Assembly (NCBI GenBank): GCA_004298625.1
Contig: SCSY01000313.1
Location: 1-13,640 of the forward strand
Source: Nitrospirota bacterium
GTDB taxonomy: Bacteria; Nitrospirota; Thermodesulfovibrionia; Thermodesulfovibrionales; UBA1546
Reading direction: 5' to 3'
Length of the DNA stretch: 13,640 nt
The position numbers were made by a program, and so were the translations under genes. Positions within the stretch are counted from its first letter, which is position 1, and each line of letters opens with the position of its first letter. Of this stretch, positions 5,853-13,638 are shown in pieces. A model generated the notes under the pieces. That model worked only from the letters and a program-made list of their open reading frames with translations. It made no database searches and was not told the DNA's origin.

Positions 5853-8800
5853 ATGAAAAAGTCAGCCATCAGCCATCAGCCATCAGCTCTCAGTAAAACA
5901 CAAAACTCGCTCAATACGCGCAGCTACACGCTGCACGCTACACGCTACACCCTGATTTTTTTAGCCTTAATCTTAGTCGGCTTTACATTTTTTATAGAGC
6001 CGGCAGAGGTTTTTGCGGCAAAGATGGGAGACTACTGCATTGTCCCGTCTTATGTTAAAACAGACATTGACCCGAACATAATGATCATCATGGACAATGC
6101 AAGCGGCATGACAGGCCGGGCATATTCAGGGACATATGCCGCCGGCACAACTTATGAGGGCTATTTCTCGCCGACATTATATTACACATATGCATCCAAT
6201 CGCTGGGAACCTGACTGTGGCACTCCGGGAATAACAGCAGATTGCGTCGTAGGAGCTACCGCCGACCCAAATGCCGACGCTGCAAAAGGACTCTATTACG
6301 GAAATGTCTTGAACTGGGCGCTAACAAGCAAATACGACCTTCTGCAGAAAATCCTTGTCGGCGGCATATCAACATCAAGAACAAGTAATGTAAATACCCT
6401 TGTCAGCAAAAGCGGTTCCTGGACAGCCATTTTAAAATATGACAAAGGCGACGGCAACGGCACAAGAGAATGCAAGTTTGAGGTAAGTAACGCCAACGTA
6501 ATAATAAGGGATGGTGATACCTACACTTGCGGTTACCTTGATACTACGCCGCGGCCTTATGAACCTGGAAATACAATTGTTGCGTCATTAGGTGTTGATA
6601 AAGACACGGCTCCAAATGCACGCTTCCAGGAAAGGCAGGGCAGAAGCCTTACTGCAAGATTTTTAAAGCCCTTGGCAGAAAAGACCTTAAGCCTTGTCTC
6701 TTATGTGATGGGTTTTTTTGCCGGAGATGCCGAGGCCGCAAAACCTCTGGCATTGGCAGGAGGCTCAGGCACGCTCACATCCGGAACTAATGGCGTTGCA
6801 TATACAGTCACTATAACAGCAAGCGGCGGGACAGAGGCAGGTTATACCTGGAGCATCACTGCCGGAAGTCTTCCGCCGGGATTAACCATTGCCTCCCCAA
6901 GCACTCCGAGCACAACTATTTCAGGCACGCCTACAACAGCAGGCACAAGCACTTTTACTGTCAAGGTCATAGACAGCGATGGGGATGTTGCTAATCACCG
7001 CGACTCTAAGGAATATTCCATCACAATTGCTGCTGCTGCTGCAAGAGGCGCTGGAGCGCCTGCAGGATCAACTCAAAGTGAAAACCGGAATGTGAAGGTT
7101 TGCGTAGGCGGGTCTTACACTATAAACTGTAAGACAGCCGGATATGATGCAGGGACCAACTCCCTTAAATCAGGCATCATAGACGAGTTCTGGACCCAGG
7201 CAAGGTTCGGACTTATGGATTTTAATGCGCAGGCAGGCACTGCTTCCCCGAATATATCAAAATGCATAGTGAACAGCACTGAAGCGGACCGGGGCACAAC
7301 TCCTTCTCCGACTTTTCTTACTGCAATCGAAAATGCAGTTCCAATAGACCCGGTAACCCCTTTGGTTGACGCTATCTGGGTTGCTGTTGATTACTTTGCT
7401 ACTGATAACTCTCTGAGCTGCGATCCTTATGTAAACGCTCAGGCGTGCATCAAGAATTTTATCCTGGTTATTTCCGACGGGACAGGCTCCAATCAGTTAA
7501 ATATTGCAAATCCAAGCGACCATACCGGTGGCAATTGCGGCGGCGGCAATAATACCTATATAGATGCAACGAACTGCGGCTCAACTAACTACGCAAACCT
7601 TACAAAGAACTCATGCTTTGGATACCAAAATGACCTCAGGAACCTCGCAACATGCGGAGTTGACAACAAAGCAGGAAAACAAAATGTGTCTACGTATGCT
7701 GTAAACACAATGGGGACGGCTATCGTAGCCGGGTATAATGCAGACAACGCTCCCTCAAATAACGGCGAGCGCCTGAATCAGGCAGCCAGCAAAGGCGGAG
7801 GGAATTATTATGGGGTTGATGACGCAAGCCAGCTCAAGCAAAGATTGAAAGACGCCTTCTCCGATATGATAAAGAGGGCGGCAGCAGGAACAGCTGCGTC
7901 TGTTCTTGCATCAGGCGAAGGCTCAGGCGCAAACCTGATTCAGGCTGTTTTTTACCCTGCAAGGAAATTCTACAATTCAGCCACAAGCTCCTATGATGAG
8001 ATTAAATGGACTGGCAGGCTTACGAACCTCTGGTATTACGTTGACCCGTTCTTTTCAACCAGCACTATAAGGGCAGATGACGGAAATAAGGTGCTCGACC
8101 TGGTCGCGGATGATACCGCTAATCACAAAGATTATATAGTTCAGCTCTTTTACGATTCCGTAAATGAAACTACAAAAGCGCACAGGTGGACTGACACAAC
8201 GGGAGACGGCATTGTCAATACACAACTGGCTGATGTAGAGTTTGAACAACTTGGGAATCTCTGGGAGGCCGGCCTTGAACTCTGGAAAAGAGATGTGACT
8301 GTCGCTGCTACAAAAAGAAAGATATACACAACTATCACCGGCACAAGCCTTTTGGCAGGCAATTTTTCACAGGATGCGCTGAATGGGGATACAGACAATG
8401 CGGAAACGCTGCGGCCATATTTTGGCTTCACTACTGCTAATGTTGACCCTAATGACGGCTGGATAGACGACGACCTTAATCATGGCGGCGCTATCGGAGA
8501 GATTGATGGAAGAACCCTTATCAGGTATGTCCATGGAGAGGATGTGTATACATGGTTAAGGTCCAGGACCGTGAAGGTCGAGACCTATGATACAACTGCA
8601 AGGGTCTGGAAACTCGGGGATATCCTGAATTCAACCCCGAAGATCTCATCCTGGCTGCCGTTGAATTCATATAATAAGGTTTATAAAGACACTACTTATG
8701 GAGAAGAAAGCGACCCGAGTCTTAACGATGATCCTGTTTCAACTCATTACATCACAACCACGGGATATAAGAACAGAAATATGGTGTTTGCCGGCGCAAA

Positions 8801-10649
8801 TGACGGAATGCTCCATGCGTTCAAACTCGGAACATTAGGACTTAAATGGGCCAGTCAGGCCGGAACCAAAAAACAGGCGACTCTCGGCAAACATTGCGAA
8901 ACAACGACATACCGGCCGTGTGAGATCGGCGGCGCAGGTGGCGACTGCCCCGGCACTGAAGCATGCATAACCGATTCTGACCTCGGCAAAGAGGTATGGG
9001 CGTTTATACCCAAGAATGCCCTGCCGTATCTTAAATATCTTGCTTATAAGGATTATTGCCATACGTTTTCTATTGACATGACCCCGTATATCTTTGATGC
9101 GAGCATCAAGGTTGATCCGGCTGCGACTGGAAACGGCGCTGGTATTTATGCTGACTGCACTGTTGATACTATTTCAGATTATTGGAAATGCAAAAAAAGC
9201 GCCAATAGTTGGAGGACCATCCTTATCGGCGGCATGAGATATGGCGGGGCCTGCAAATACTCAACCGGCGCATGCACAAAAGACCTGAATGCCGATGGCG
9301 TTGTGACAAATGATGTAAAAGATTGCGTTAAGTCGCCTGTAAGCGACAACGGCCTTTCTTCTTATTTTGCGCTCGATATAACAGACCAGAATAACCCGAC
9401 ATTGCTATGGGAATTTTCAAATGCCGATCTTGGTTTTACAACAACAGGCCCTGCAATTGTAAGAATAAATGCGAGAAAGGGCGACCCTCCTGCTTCACCC
9501 ACAACGAGCATTGTTGATAACGGCACAAACGGCAGATGGTTTGTGGTATTCGCCTCAGGGCCTACAGGTCCTCTGAATACAGACACAAATGCGCAGCAGT
9601 TTTTAGGCCGCTCAGACCAGCACCTGAAGCTTTTTGTCCTTGATTTAAAGACAGGCTCTCTTGTGAGGACAATTGATGCTACTCAACAATACATAGACGC
9701 AGGAGCTACAGGAACCGCGGATTTAGAAAACGCCTTTGCAGGTTCGCTGCTTAATGCCGCGCATGATATGGATCAGGACTACCAGGACGACATTTTGTAT
9801 ATCCCTTATGTAAAGGCAGAAACTAGTCCAAATAGTCCAATAGATACTACTACAAGGTGGACCCAAGGCGGCGTCCTGAGGCTTATCACAAATGAAGACT
9901 TGAGCGGCACTGATTTAACCGGAAGCGGCACCGGCACTACAGCCCTTAACCCGGCCAAATGGGTATTGAGCAAGGTAATAGACGACATCGGTCCTGTTAC
10001 ATCTTCAGTTGTAAGGCTCCAGAACCAAAAGACAAACAATTTATGGCTTTATTTTGGCGCAGGAAGATATTTTTATGAGGTGGGCGGCACTATAGATGAT
10101 CCCGACACTCAGAGAAGCATCTACGGCGTGATAGAGCCGTGTTTTTCAGGAGGGACATCGTTTAACTCGGTATGCACAGACGCCTCTGTCGCTAATGACC
10201 TGACCCGCACAGTCGCAGGATTATCCGACCAGACAACCGAGACGGTTGCGACTATCACAACCGGCTGGAAAATAGACCTTGACGCAACAGGCGTGCCTGC
10301 GGGATACAAGGCTGAGAGGGTTATAACAGACCCATTGGCAACATCTACAGGGGTCGTATTTTTCACCACTTATAAACCATATAGCGACGAATGTTCCCTC
10401 GGCGGCAAGAGCTTTATATGGGCGGTAAAGTATGACACTGGAGGCGCAGCAGGCACTTTGTTGAAGGGAAAGGCAATGATTCAGGTTTCAACAGGAAGCA
10501 TCGAGCAGATGGATTTGGCAAGTGCCTTCACAGAAAAAGGCGGCAGAAGGACGTCTGCAATAGAGGGCGTGCCTCCGACAGCGCAGGGACTGTCCCTTGT
10601 GTCAACTCCGCCGGCTCTAAAAAGAGTGCTGCATATAAGGCAGAGATGA
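5853..10649 (+). CDS. pilY1: PilY1-family type IV pilus tip/biogenesis protein with an inserted Ig-like domain
   Basis: Exported protein of 1598 residues, longer than P. aeruginosa PilY1 (about 1160). After MKK come about 31 residues encoded by heptameric repeats, then a signal peptide (hydrophobic 35-48, likely cut after VFA55). A von Willebrand A-like region runs from IMIIMDNASGM (76-86) to FILVISDGTG (536-545), but the metal motif DxSxS is degraded (D-N-A-S-G). It is split by a putative Ig domain (298-393, ITAGSLPPGLT...ISGTPTTAGTSTFTVKVID), preceded by a second signal-like segment (279-295, ending DAEA). The C-terminal half is the PilY1 beta-propeller: FAGANDGMLHAF (979-990), VWAFIPKNALPYL, SYFALDITD, and a Ca-binding loop with D1305, D1307, D1309 and D1313 (DMDQDYQDD). 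ATG 5853 has GAGGTG at 5842-5847. PilY1 caps the pilus and aids extension and adhesion; minor pilin genes follow directly. Confidence 0.93.
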   Translation: MKKSAISHQPSALSKTQNSLNTRSYTLHATRYTLIFLALILVGFTFFIEPAEVFAAKMGDYCIVPSYVKTDIDPNIMIIMDNASGMTGRAYSGTYAAGTTYEGYFSPTLYYTYASNRWEPDCGTPGITADCVVGATADPNADAAKGLYYGNVLNWALTSKYDLLQKILVGGISTSRTSNVNTLVSKSGSWTAILKYDKGDGNGTRECKFEVSNANVIIRDGDTYTCGYLDTTPRPYEPGNTIVASLGVDKDTAPNARFQERQGRSLTARFLKPLAEKTLSLVSYVMGFFAGDAEAAKPLALAGGSGTLTSGTNGVAYTVTITASGGTEAGYTWSITAGSLPPGLTIASPSTPSTTISGTPTTAGTSTFTVKVIDSDGDVANHRDSKEYSITIAAAAARGAGAPAGSTQSENRNVKVCVGGSYTINCKTAGYDAGTNSLKSGIIDEFWTQARFGLMDFNAQAGTASPNISKCIVNSTEADRGTTPSPTFLTAIENAVPIDPVTPLVDAIWVAVDYFATDNSLSCDPYVNAQACIKNFILVISDGTGSNQLNIANPSDHTGGNCGGGNNTYIDATNCGSTNYANLTKNSCFGYQNDLRNLATCGVDNKAGKQNVSTYAVNTMGTAIVAGYNADNAPSNNGERLNQAASKGGGNYYGVDDASQLKQRLKDAFSDMIKRAAAGTAASVLASGEGSGANLIQAVFYPARKFYNSATSSYDEIKWTGRLTNLWYYVDPFFSTSTIRADDGNKVLDLVADDTANHKDYIVQLFYDSVNETTKAHRWTDTTGDGIVNTQLADVEFEQLGNLWEAGLELWKRDVTVAATKRKIYTTITGTSLLAGNFSQDALNGDTDNAETLRPYFGFTTANVDPNDGWIDDDLNHGGAIGEIDGRTLIRYVHGEDVYTWLRSRTVKVETYDTTARVWKLGDILNSTPKISSWLPLNSYNKVYKDTTYGEESDPSLNDDPVSTHYITTTGYKNRNMVFAGANDGMLHAFKLGTLGLKWASQAGTKKQATLGKHCETTTYRPCEIGGAGGDCPGTEACITDSDLGKEVWAFIPKNALPYLKYLAYKDYCHTFSIDMTPYIFDASIKVDPAATGNGAGIYADCTVDTISDYWKCKKSANSWRTILIGGMRYGGACKYSTGACTKDLNADGVVTNDVKDCVKSPVSDNGLSSYFALDITDQNNPTLLWEFSNADLGFTTTGPAIVRINARKGDPPASPTTSIVDNGTNGRWFVVFASGPTGPLNTDTNAQQFLGRSDQHLKLFVLDLKTGSLVRTIDATQQYIDAGATGTADLENAFAGSLLNAAHDMDQDYQDDILYIPYVKAETSPNSPIDTTTRWTQGGVLRLITNEDLSGTDLTGSGTGTTALNPAKWVLSKVIDDIGPVTSSVVRLQNQKTNNLWLYFGAGRYFYEVGGTIDDPDTQRSIYGVIEPCFSGGTSFNSVCTDASVANDLTRTVAGLSDQTTETVATITTGWKIDLDATGVPAGYKAERVITDPLATSTGVVFFTTYKPYSDECSLGGKSFIWAVKYDTGGAAGTLLKGKAMIQVSTGSIEQMDLASAFTEKGGRRTSAIEGVPPTAQGLSLVSTPPALKRVLHIRQR
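5863..5893 (+). repeat. Heptanucleotide tandem repeat (CAGCCAT) in the 5' coding region of pilY1
   Basis: Three perfect CAGCCAT units (5863-5883) are followed by a degenerate CAGCTCT and a final CAG. The tract begins 10 bp after the start codon and encodes SAISHQPSALS-type residues with no resemblance to a signal peptide. The unit length is not divisible by three, so gain or loss of one unit would shift the pilY1 frame. Confidence 0.9.
5923..5950 (+). repeat. Heptanucleotide tandem repeat (GCTACAC) just upstream of the pilY1 signal-peptide core
   Basis: Four 7-bp units (GCTACAC, GCTGCAC, GCTACAC, GCTACAC), encoding residues 24-33 (SYTLHATRYT). The first 24 bases are identical to 5741-5764 in the untranslated upstream region, 182 bp away. 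A run of seven T (5956-5962) follows immediately inside the hydrophobic-core codons. Confidence 0.9.
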
Positions 10650-10670
10650 TAAAGGCAGAGGGCAGAGAGA

Positions 10671-10719
10671 TTACTCCCCCATCCCCCTCTTAATTTAAGG
10701 GGGGGGATGGGGGAGTTAA
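10671..10719 (+). repeat. C/G-rich palindromic repeat, copy 3, between pilY1 and fimT
   Basis: The left arm TTACTCCCCCATCCCCCTCT faces a right arm with G8-AT-GGGGGAGTTAA; the halves pair around the A/T centre TTAATTTAA. It occupies most of the 82-bp gap between the two genes. It has the same C5-spacer-C5/G5-spacer-G5 plan as 1548-1593 and 2926-2971. The stem is not followed by a T-run, so a terminator is unlikely. It may instead stabilise mRNA ends or lower expression of the distal genes. Confidence 0.8.
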
Positions 10720-10731
10720 GATGAGGGGGAT

Positions 10732-11241
10732 GTGAAAAAGAAACAGGCTGGATTTTCATTGGTAGAGCTGATGATTGTTGTCGCTGTCATAGGGATAATG
10801 AGCGCTTTCGCCGCCCTTGCTTACAGGAGCTGGACAGACAAATACAATGTGGAGCGGCAGACAAAAGAGATGTATGTTGACTTAATGAAGGCAAGGGTTA
10901 ATGCGATGAGCAGGAACAGGATTCATTTTGTGACCTTTACAGCCACACAATACACAATATACGAGGATGACAACCCTTGGCCCGATGGCAACGGCACACT
11001 CGAAGCAGACGGCGCTCCGCCGGATGACAGGACAGTTATGACAAAAACCCTGTCTACTTATGCTATTTCTGTGACAGGCAATGCTACTAAAGAATTTAAC
11101 GAAAGAGGGAGGGCTAATGTCGGAGGCTCTATTTATACTACAGACCGCTATGGCTCTGCGTATGATTGCGTTGTAATAGATGATTTCAGAATAAACATGG
11201 GAAAATGGAATACGACAACGACGAATTGCGATGCTAAATAA
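10732..11241 (+). CDS. fimT: GspH/FimT-family minor pilin (FimT/FimU-like)
   Basis: Prepilin-like protein of 169 residues. The leader MKKKQAG is followed by the class III cleavage/methylation site G7^FSLVELMIVVAVIGIMSAF, with Glu at +5 (E12) and a hydrophobic helix to about residue 30, as in all type IV pilins cut by PilD. The rest (NVERQTKEMYVDLMKARVNA, then beta-rich segments ending in a Cys pair, YDCVV...TTNCDAK) fits the GspH/FimT domain. The start is GTG 10732: an in-frame TAA sits at 10717-10719 and no ATG is in frame. AGGGGG (10724-10729) is the ribosome site. In Pseudomonas, FimU with PilV, PilW and PilX forms the tip-priming complex that binds PilY1; this gene is the likely FimU counterpart. 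FimT versus FimU cannot be settled by eye. Confidence 0.88.
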   Translation: MKKKQAGFSLVELMIVVAVIGIMSAFAALAYRSWTDKYNVERQTKEMYVDLMKARVNAMSRNRIHFVTFTATQYTIYEDDNPWPDGNGTLEADGAPPDDRTVMTKTLSTYAISVTGNATKEFNERGRANVGGSIYTTDRYGSAYDCVVIDDFRINMGKWNTTTTNCDAK

Positions 11242-11647
11242 TAAAGGCATGACATTGGTCGAGGTGATGATAGCAATGCTGCTGTCTCTTATCATCTTTC
11301 TCGCCTTAATGCAGACCTCTTTGATAAGCATTAATCAGAATGTGAGAAACAATCCGAGGGATGAGGCAGGAAGGATTGCTGACCTGAGGATGTCAGCGCT
11401 GAAGAATCTGCCTTTTGACAACGCGTTATTAAACGAAACCCCAGACACAAACGCAGACGGCATCCCTGATCTTGCGAACGATACTACGACTACCCGGCAG
11501 ATTAGAAATTTTAATGTAACCTTTACCTCTCGGAGAAAAATTGACGCTATAGGCACGGATGTAAAGGAAATAACTATCGAGGTGTCATGGCTATGGAAGA
11601 CACAAACCTTTACCAACAGCGTGACAAGTGTATTGAAGAGGCCATGA
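11231..11647 (+). CDS. pilV: PilV-like minor pilin
   Basis: Protein of 138 residues with leader MLNNKG and processing site G6^MTLVEVMIAMLLSLIIFLALMQ (E11 at +5). The body ends in a beta-strand pattern (KEITIEVSWLWKTQTFTNSV) typical of PilV/GspI-like pilins. A canonical calcium-loop motif D72-T-N74-A-D76-G-I-P-D80 occurs in the middle. The ATG lies 11 bp inside fimT (11-bp overlap) and has only a weak ribosome site, so translation is probably coupled to fimT. The Met at +1 of the mature protein is not the start, because the leader would be lost. PilV links FimU to PilW/PilX in the minor-pilin tip complex of other species. Confidence 0.87.
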   Translation: MLNNKGMTLVEVMIAMLLSLIIFLALMQTSLISINQNVRNNPRDEAGRIADLRMSALKNLPFDNALLNETPDTNADGIPDLANDTTTTRQIRNFNVTFTSRRKIDAIGTDVKEITIEVSWLWKTQTFTNSVTSVLKRP

Positions 11648-11670
11648 ATAGTAAATATAAATATTCTTTT

Positions 11671-11733
11671 TGTCATTCCCGTGTAAACGGGAATCCAGAC
11701 AATATGGATTGCCGTGTCAAGCACGACAATGAC
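11671..11733 (+). repeat. dRS3-like inverted repeat element between pilV and pilW
   Basis: ATTCCCGTGTAAACGGGAAT (11675-11694) is ATTCCC-N8-GGGAAT, the exact form of the neisserial dRS3 consensus. It is followed by a second hairpin, ATTGCCGTG-tcaa-GCACGACAAT (11708-11730). The outer ends, GTCATTCCCGTG and CACGACAATGAC, are themselves inverted, so the 63-bp unit is a two-hairpin element. It fills most of the 107-bp gap between the two pilin genes. In Neisseria dRS3 units are integration sites for filamentous phage and promote rearrangement; whether this copy does so is unknown. Confidence 0.75.
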
Positions 11734-11754
11734 ATACAATCAGGATTCGAGGCT

Positions 11755-12969
11755 ATGATCAAGAGAGAAGAAGGGTTTAGCTTAGTAGAGCTTCTGATAA
11801 CAATGGTTGTATTTGTGCTTATTCTCACCGCGACGTCCAATACCTTTATAGATTTATTAAAGGATTTCAAAAAGCAGAGCGCACTGTCGGAGACAAACAT
11901 CGAAGGCGCAGTCGGGCTCGAGACCTTAAAAAGGGATATCGCAAGCGCGGGTTACGGCCTGCCGTGGAATGTGACAGGGGTTGCAAGCTGGGCGGTTCTG
12001 GCAAATTATAATGAGGCAACTGCAAATACCTATAATGATGGTTCACCTGCTTCTGCCTTACCAACGCCTGCTAATACGACAAGGGCTCCGAGGGCAATTG
12101 TGAGCGGGAATAATAGTGGAGTGGATTTCAGCGGTGTTGCCGTTGTCGGAGAAAGCTCAGACTATCTGGTAATAAAGGCTGTGAATGTTGCAACAAATGT
12201 TACTTCTCAGAAGTGGACTCATCTTAAAGCCGGCAACGCCAAAACCGAATGGACGCCTCTATGTGAAAATGTAAACAGAGATACAAGTTGTAATACTGAC
12301 AATACCGTCAGGGTTATTGTTAGTAATCCCGGAGGCACAAATACAAACCAGCGAGCCTTGGTAGTTAATGCTGTAGGAGTTTTTTTCGCACAATATGATA
12401 ATCCTGCCGGCAGTACTTCGACCTTTGCTCCGGCCGCAGGCTCAACAGACGTTTATGTTTTATACGGCGTTAGCCCGGATACAAATTTAAGGATGCCTTT
12501 TAACCGGGCAGATTATTATATCCAAAGGCCTGCCAGTATATCTCCAACCTGCGCGCCCAATACAGGAGTGCTTTATAAGGGTGTTGTAAGTCATACTAAT
12601 GGGACTATTCCCAGTGTTAATAACCACCCCATCCTTGACTGTGTTGCCGATATGCAGGTGGTATTCAGGAGAGATACCGGTACTGATGGAATTATTGATA
12701 CTGCCTCTGAGGATATATCTACGTTAGATGCTGCAACTATAAGAGATCAGATTAAAGAGGTAAGGGTTTATATCCTGGCTCACGAAGGGCAGAGAGATAC
12801 GGGCTATACTTATTCATCATCTGAATTCGGACCAGGATCTACCCTAATCAGGGTTGGCGATCCTTCACTTGATGGTGTTTCAGTAGGCCGGACATTTGAT
12901 TTAGTGGGAAATCTCAATTACAGATGGAAGATTTATACATTAGTTATAAAGATGGAGAATCTAAAATGA
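11755..12969 (+). CDS. pilW: PilW-like minor pilin
   Basis: Protein of 404 residues from ATG 11755, giving leader MIKREEG and site G7^FSLVELLITMVVFVLILTAT (E12 at +5). The longer open frame back to 11587 only reads through the pilV end and the dRS3-like repeat and would bury the pilin leader, so it is rejected. After the helix come TLKRDIASAGYGLPW (59-71), usual in PilW, a large beta-rich domain, and VADMQVVFRRDTGTDGIID with a calcium-type loop D307/G309/D311/D315, again typical of PilW. C296 and others may form disulphides. AGGA (11742-11745) is a weak ribosome site. The gene ends in a 4-bp ATGA overlap with pilX. It is expected in the pilus-tip complex below PilY1. Confidence 0.9.
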   Translation: MIKREEGFSLVELLITMVVFVLILTATSNTFIDLLKDFKKQSALSETNIEGAVGLETLKRDIASAGYGLPWNVTGVASWAVLANYNEATANTYNDGSPASALPTPANTTRAPRAIVSGNNSGVDFSGVAVVGESSDYLVIKAVNVATNVTSQKWTHLKAGNAKTEWTPLCENVNRDTSCNTDNTVRVIVSNPGGTNTNQRALVVNAVGVFFAQYDNPAGSTSTFAPAAGSTDVYVLYGVSPDTNLRMPFNRADYYIQRPASISPTCAPNTGVLYKGVVSHTNGTIPSVNNHPILDCVADMQVVFRRDTGTDGIIDTASEDISTLDAATIRDQIKEVRVYILAHEGQRDTGYTYSSSEFGPGSTLIRVGDPSLDGVSVGRTFDLVGNLNYRWKIYTLVIKMENLK

Positions 12970-13595
12970 AGATAAAGCATTTAAAAAATGAAGAAGGCAT
13001 TGCCCTGGTGATGGTGATACTGCTGTCTGCAATCTCGCTTGCGATCATGGCAGGGCTGGTTTATATGATAATGTCCCAGACAGAGATTTCAGGAATTCAG
13101 AAAAGATATAAAACAGCTCAGGAAGCCGGACTTGGCGGCACAGCAGTCGCATATCAGTTTATTGCGGTGAGAGGAGCCCCCCTCACCGGCCTTCCTGCTT
13201 TATGGCAGTACACCGCTATTACGCCGCAAGCATGCGCTGGCACAAGCGGGGGCACATCATATACAGGGATATTAGCCAAGATTATGACAGGGAATTGGAT
13301 GAGTGACGGGGATTGCAATAGATCTATAGCTATAGACACTGGAGACAACACCACCTATGACATGAGCTTTGAATTAGGGACAGGCACAACATATAAGGTT
13401 TATGCAAAGATAGTGGACACCGTCGAGGGCAATTCAGGCGGTGATGAGGGCCTGCTGAAATCGGGAGTAGTTGCCTCAAATTCAGGTGAAGTAACCGTGC
13501 AAAGCAGGCCGTTTCTTTACACTATCGAGATGGTTGCGGAAAGTCGTGATAATCCCGAAGAAAGGGCAAAATTATCCATACTCTACCAGTATTGA
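12966..13595 (+). CDS. pilX: PilX-like minor pilin (GspK-like tip pilin)
   Basis: Protein of 209 residues from ATG 12966, chosen because it overlaps the pilW stop (ATGA), has GGAG at 12954-12957, and leaves a short leader MKIKHLKNEEG before the hydrophobic helix (11-36, IALVMVILLSAISLAIMAGL). The mature protein would start with Ile and lacks the +5 Glu of ordinary pilins (Met at that position). That is the mark of GspK/PilX subunits, which sit at the tip and need not contact a preceding subunit. KRYKTAQEAGLGGTAVAY (46-63) matches the PilX pattern of small residues after the helix. The remainder is beta-rich with one Cys pair (QACAG...DGDCN). It probably completes the FimU-PilV-PilW-PilX complex that presents PilY1. 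Confidence 0.85.
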   Translation: MKIKHLKNEEGIALVMVILLSAISLAIMAGLVYMIMSQTEISGIQKRYKTAQEAGLGGTAVAYQFIAVRGAPLTGLPALWQYTAITPQACAGTSGGTSYTGILAKIMTGNWMSDGDCNRSIAIDTGDNTTYDMSFELGTGTTYKVYAKIVDTVEGNSGGDEGLLKSGVVASNSGEVTVQSRPFLYTIEMVAESRDNPEERAKLSILYQY

Positions 13596-13638
13596 AAATG
13601 CATAAAATTTTATGCATTTTAACCCTATCGTTTTTTTT
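13595..13638 (+). terminator. Perfect 26-bp palindrome after pilX, with a downstream T-run (possible terminator)
   Basis: AAAATGCATAAAA (13595-13607) is followed directly by its reverse complement (13608-13620), a perfect palindrome with no loop; its first base is the last base of the pilX stop. Ten bases later comes T8 (13631-13638). The stem is A/T-rich and the T-run is not adjacent, so a classical intrinsic terminator is weak. An operator or processing hairpin is an alternative. The core AAATGCATAAAA also occurs at 5714-5725, upstream of the pilY1 promoter. Confidence 0.4.

Noticed and set aside
5684..5950. Short regularly repeated units that might suggest a CRISPR array
   Set aside because: Units are 7 bp in direct tandem with no unique spacers of 25-40 bp; these are simple-sequence heptamer tracts.
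6713..6719. T7 run inside pilY1 as another phase-variation tract
   Set aside because: A seven-base T-run is common in A/T-rich codons for Phe (it encodes Gly-Phe-Phe here) and lies far into the gene; on its own it is not persuasive.
11587..11754. Upstream extension of the pilW reading frame
   Set aside because: It overlaps pilV and reads through the dRS3-like repeat. Starting there would place the pilin leader more than 60 residues into the protein, which PilD-type processing would not allow.
12924..12965. Upstream extension of the pilX reading frame
   Set aside because: Starting at 12966 gives the usual ATGA overlap, a GGAG ribosome site and a short pilin leader; the extension only overlaps pilW.
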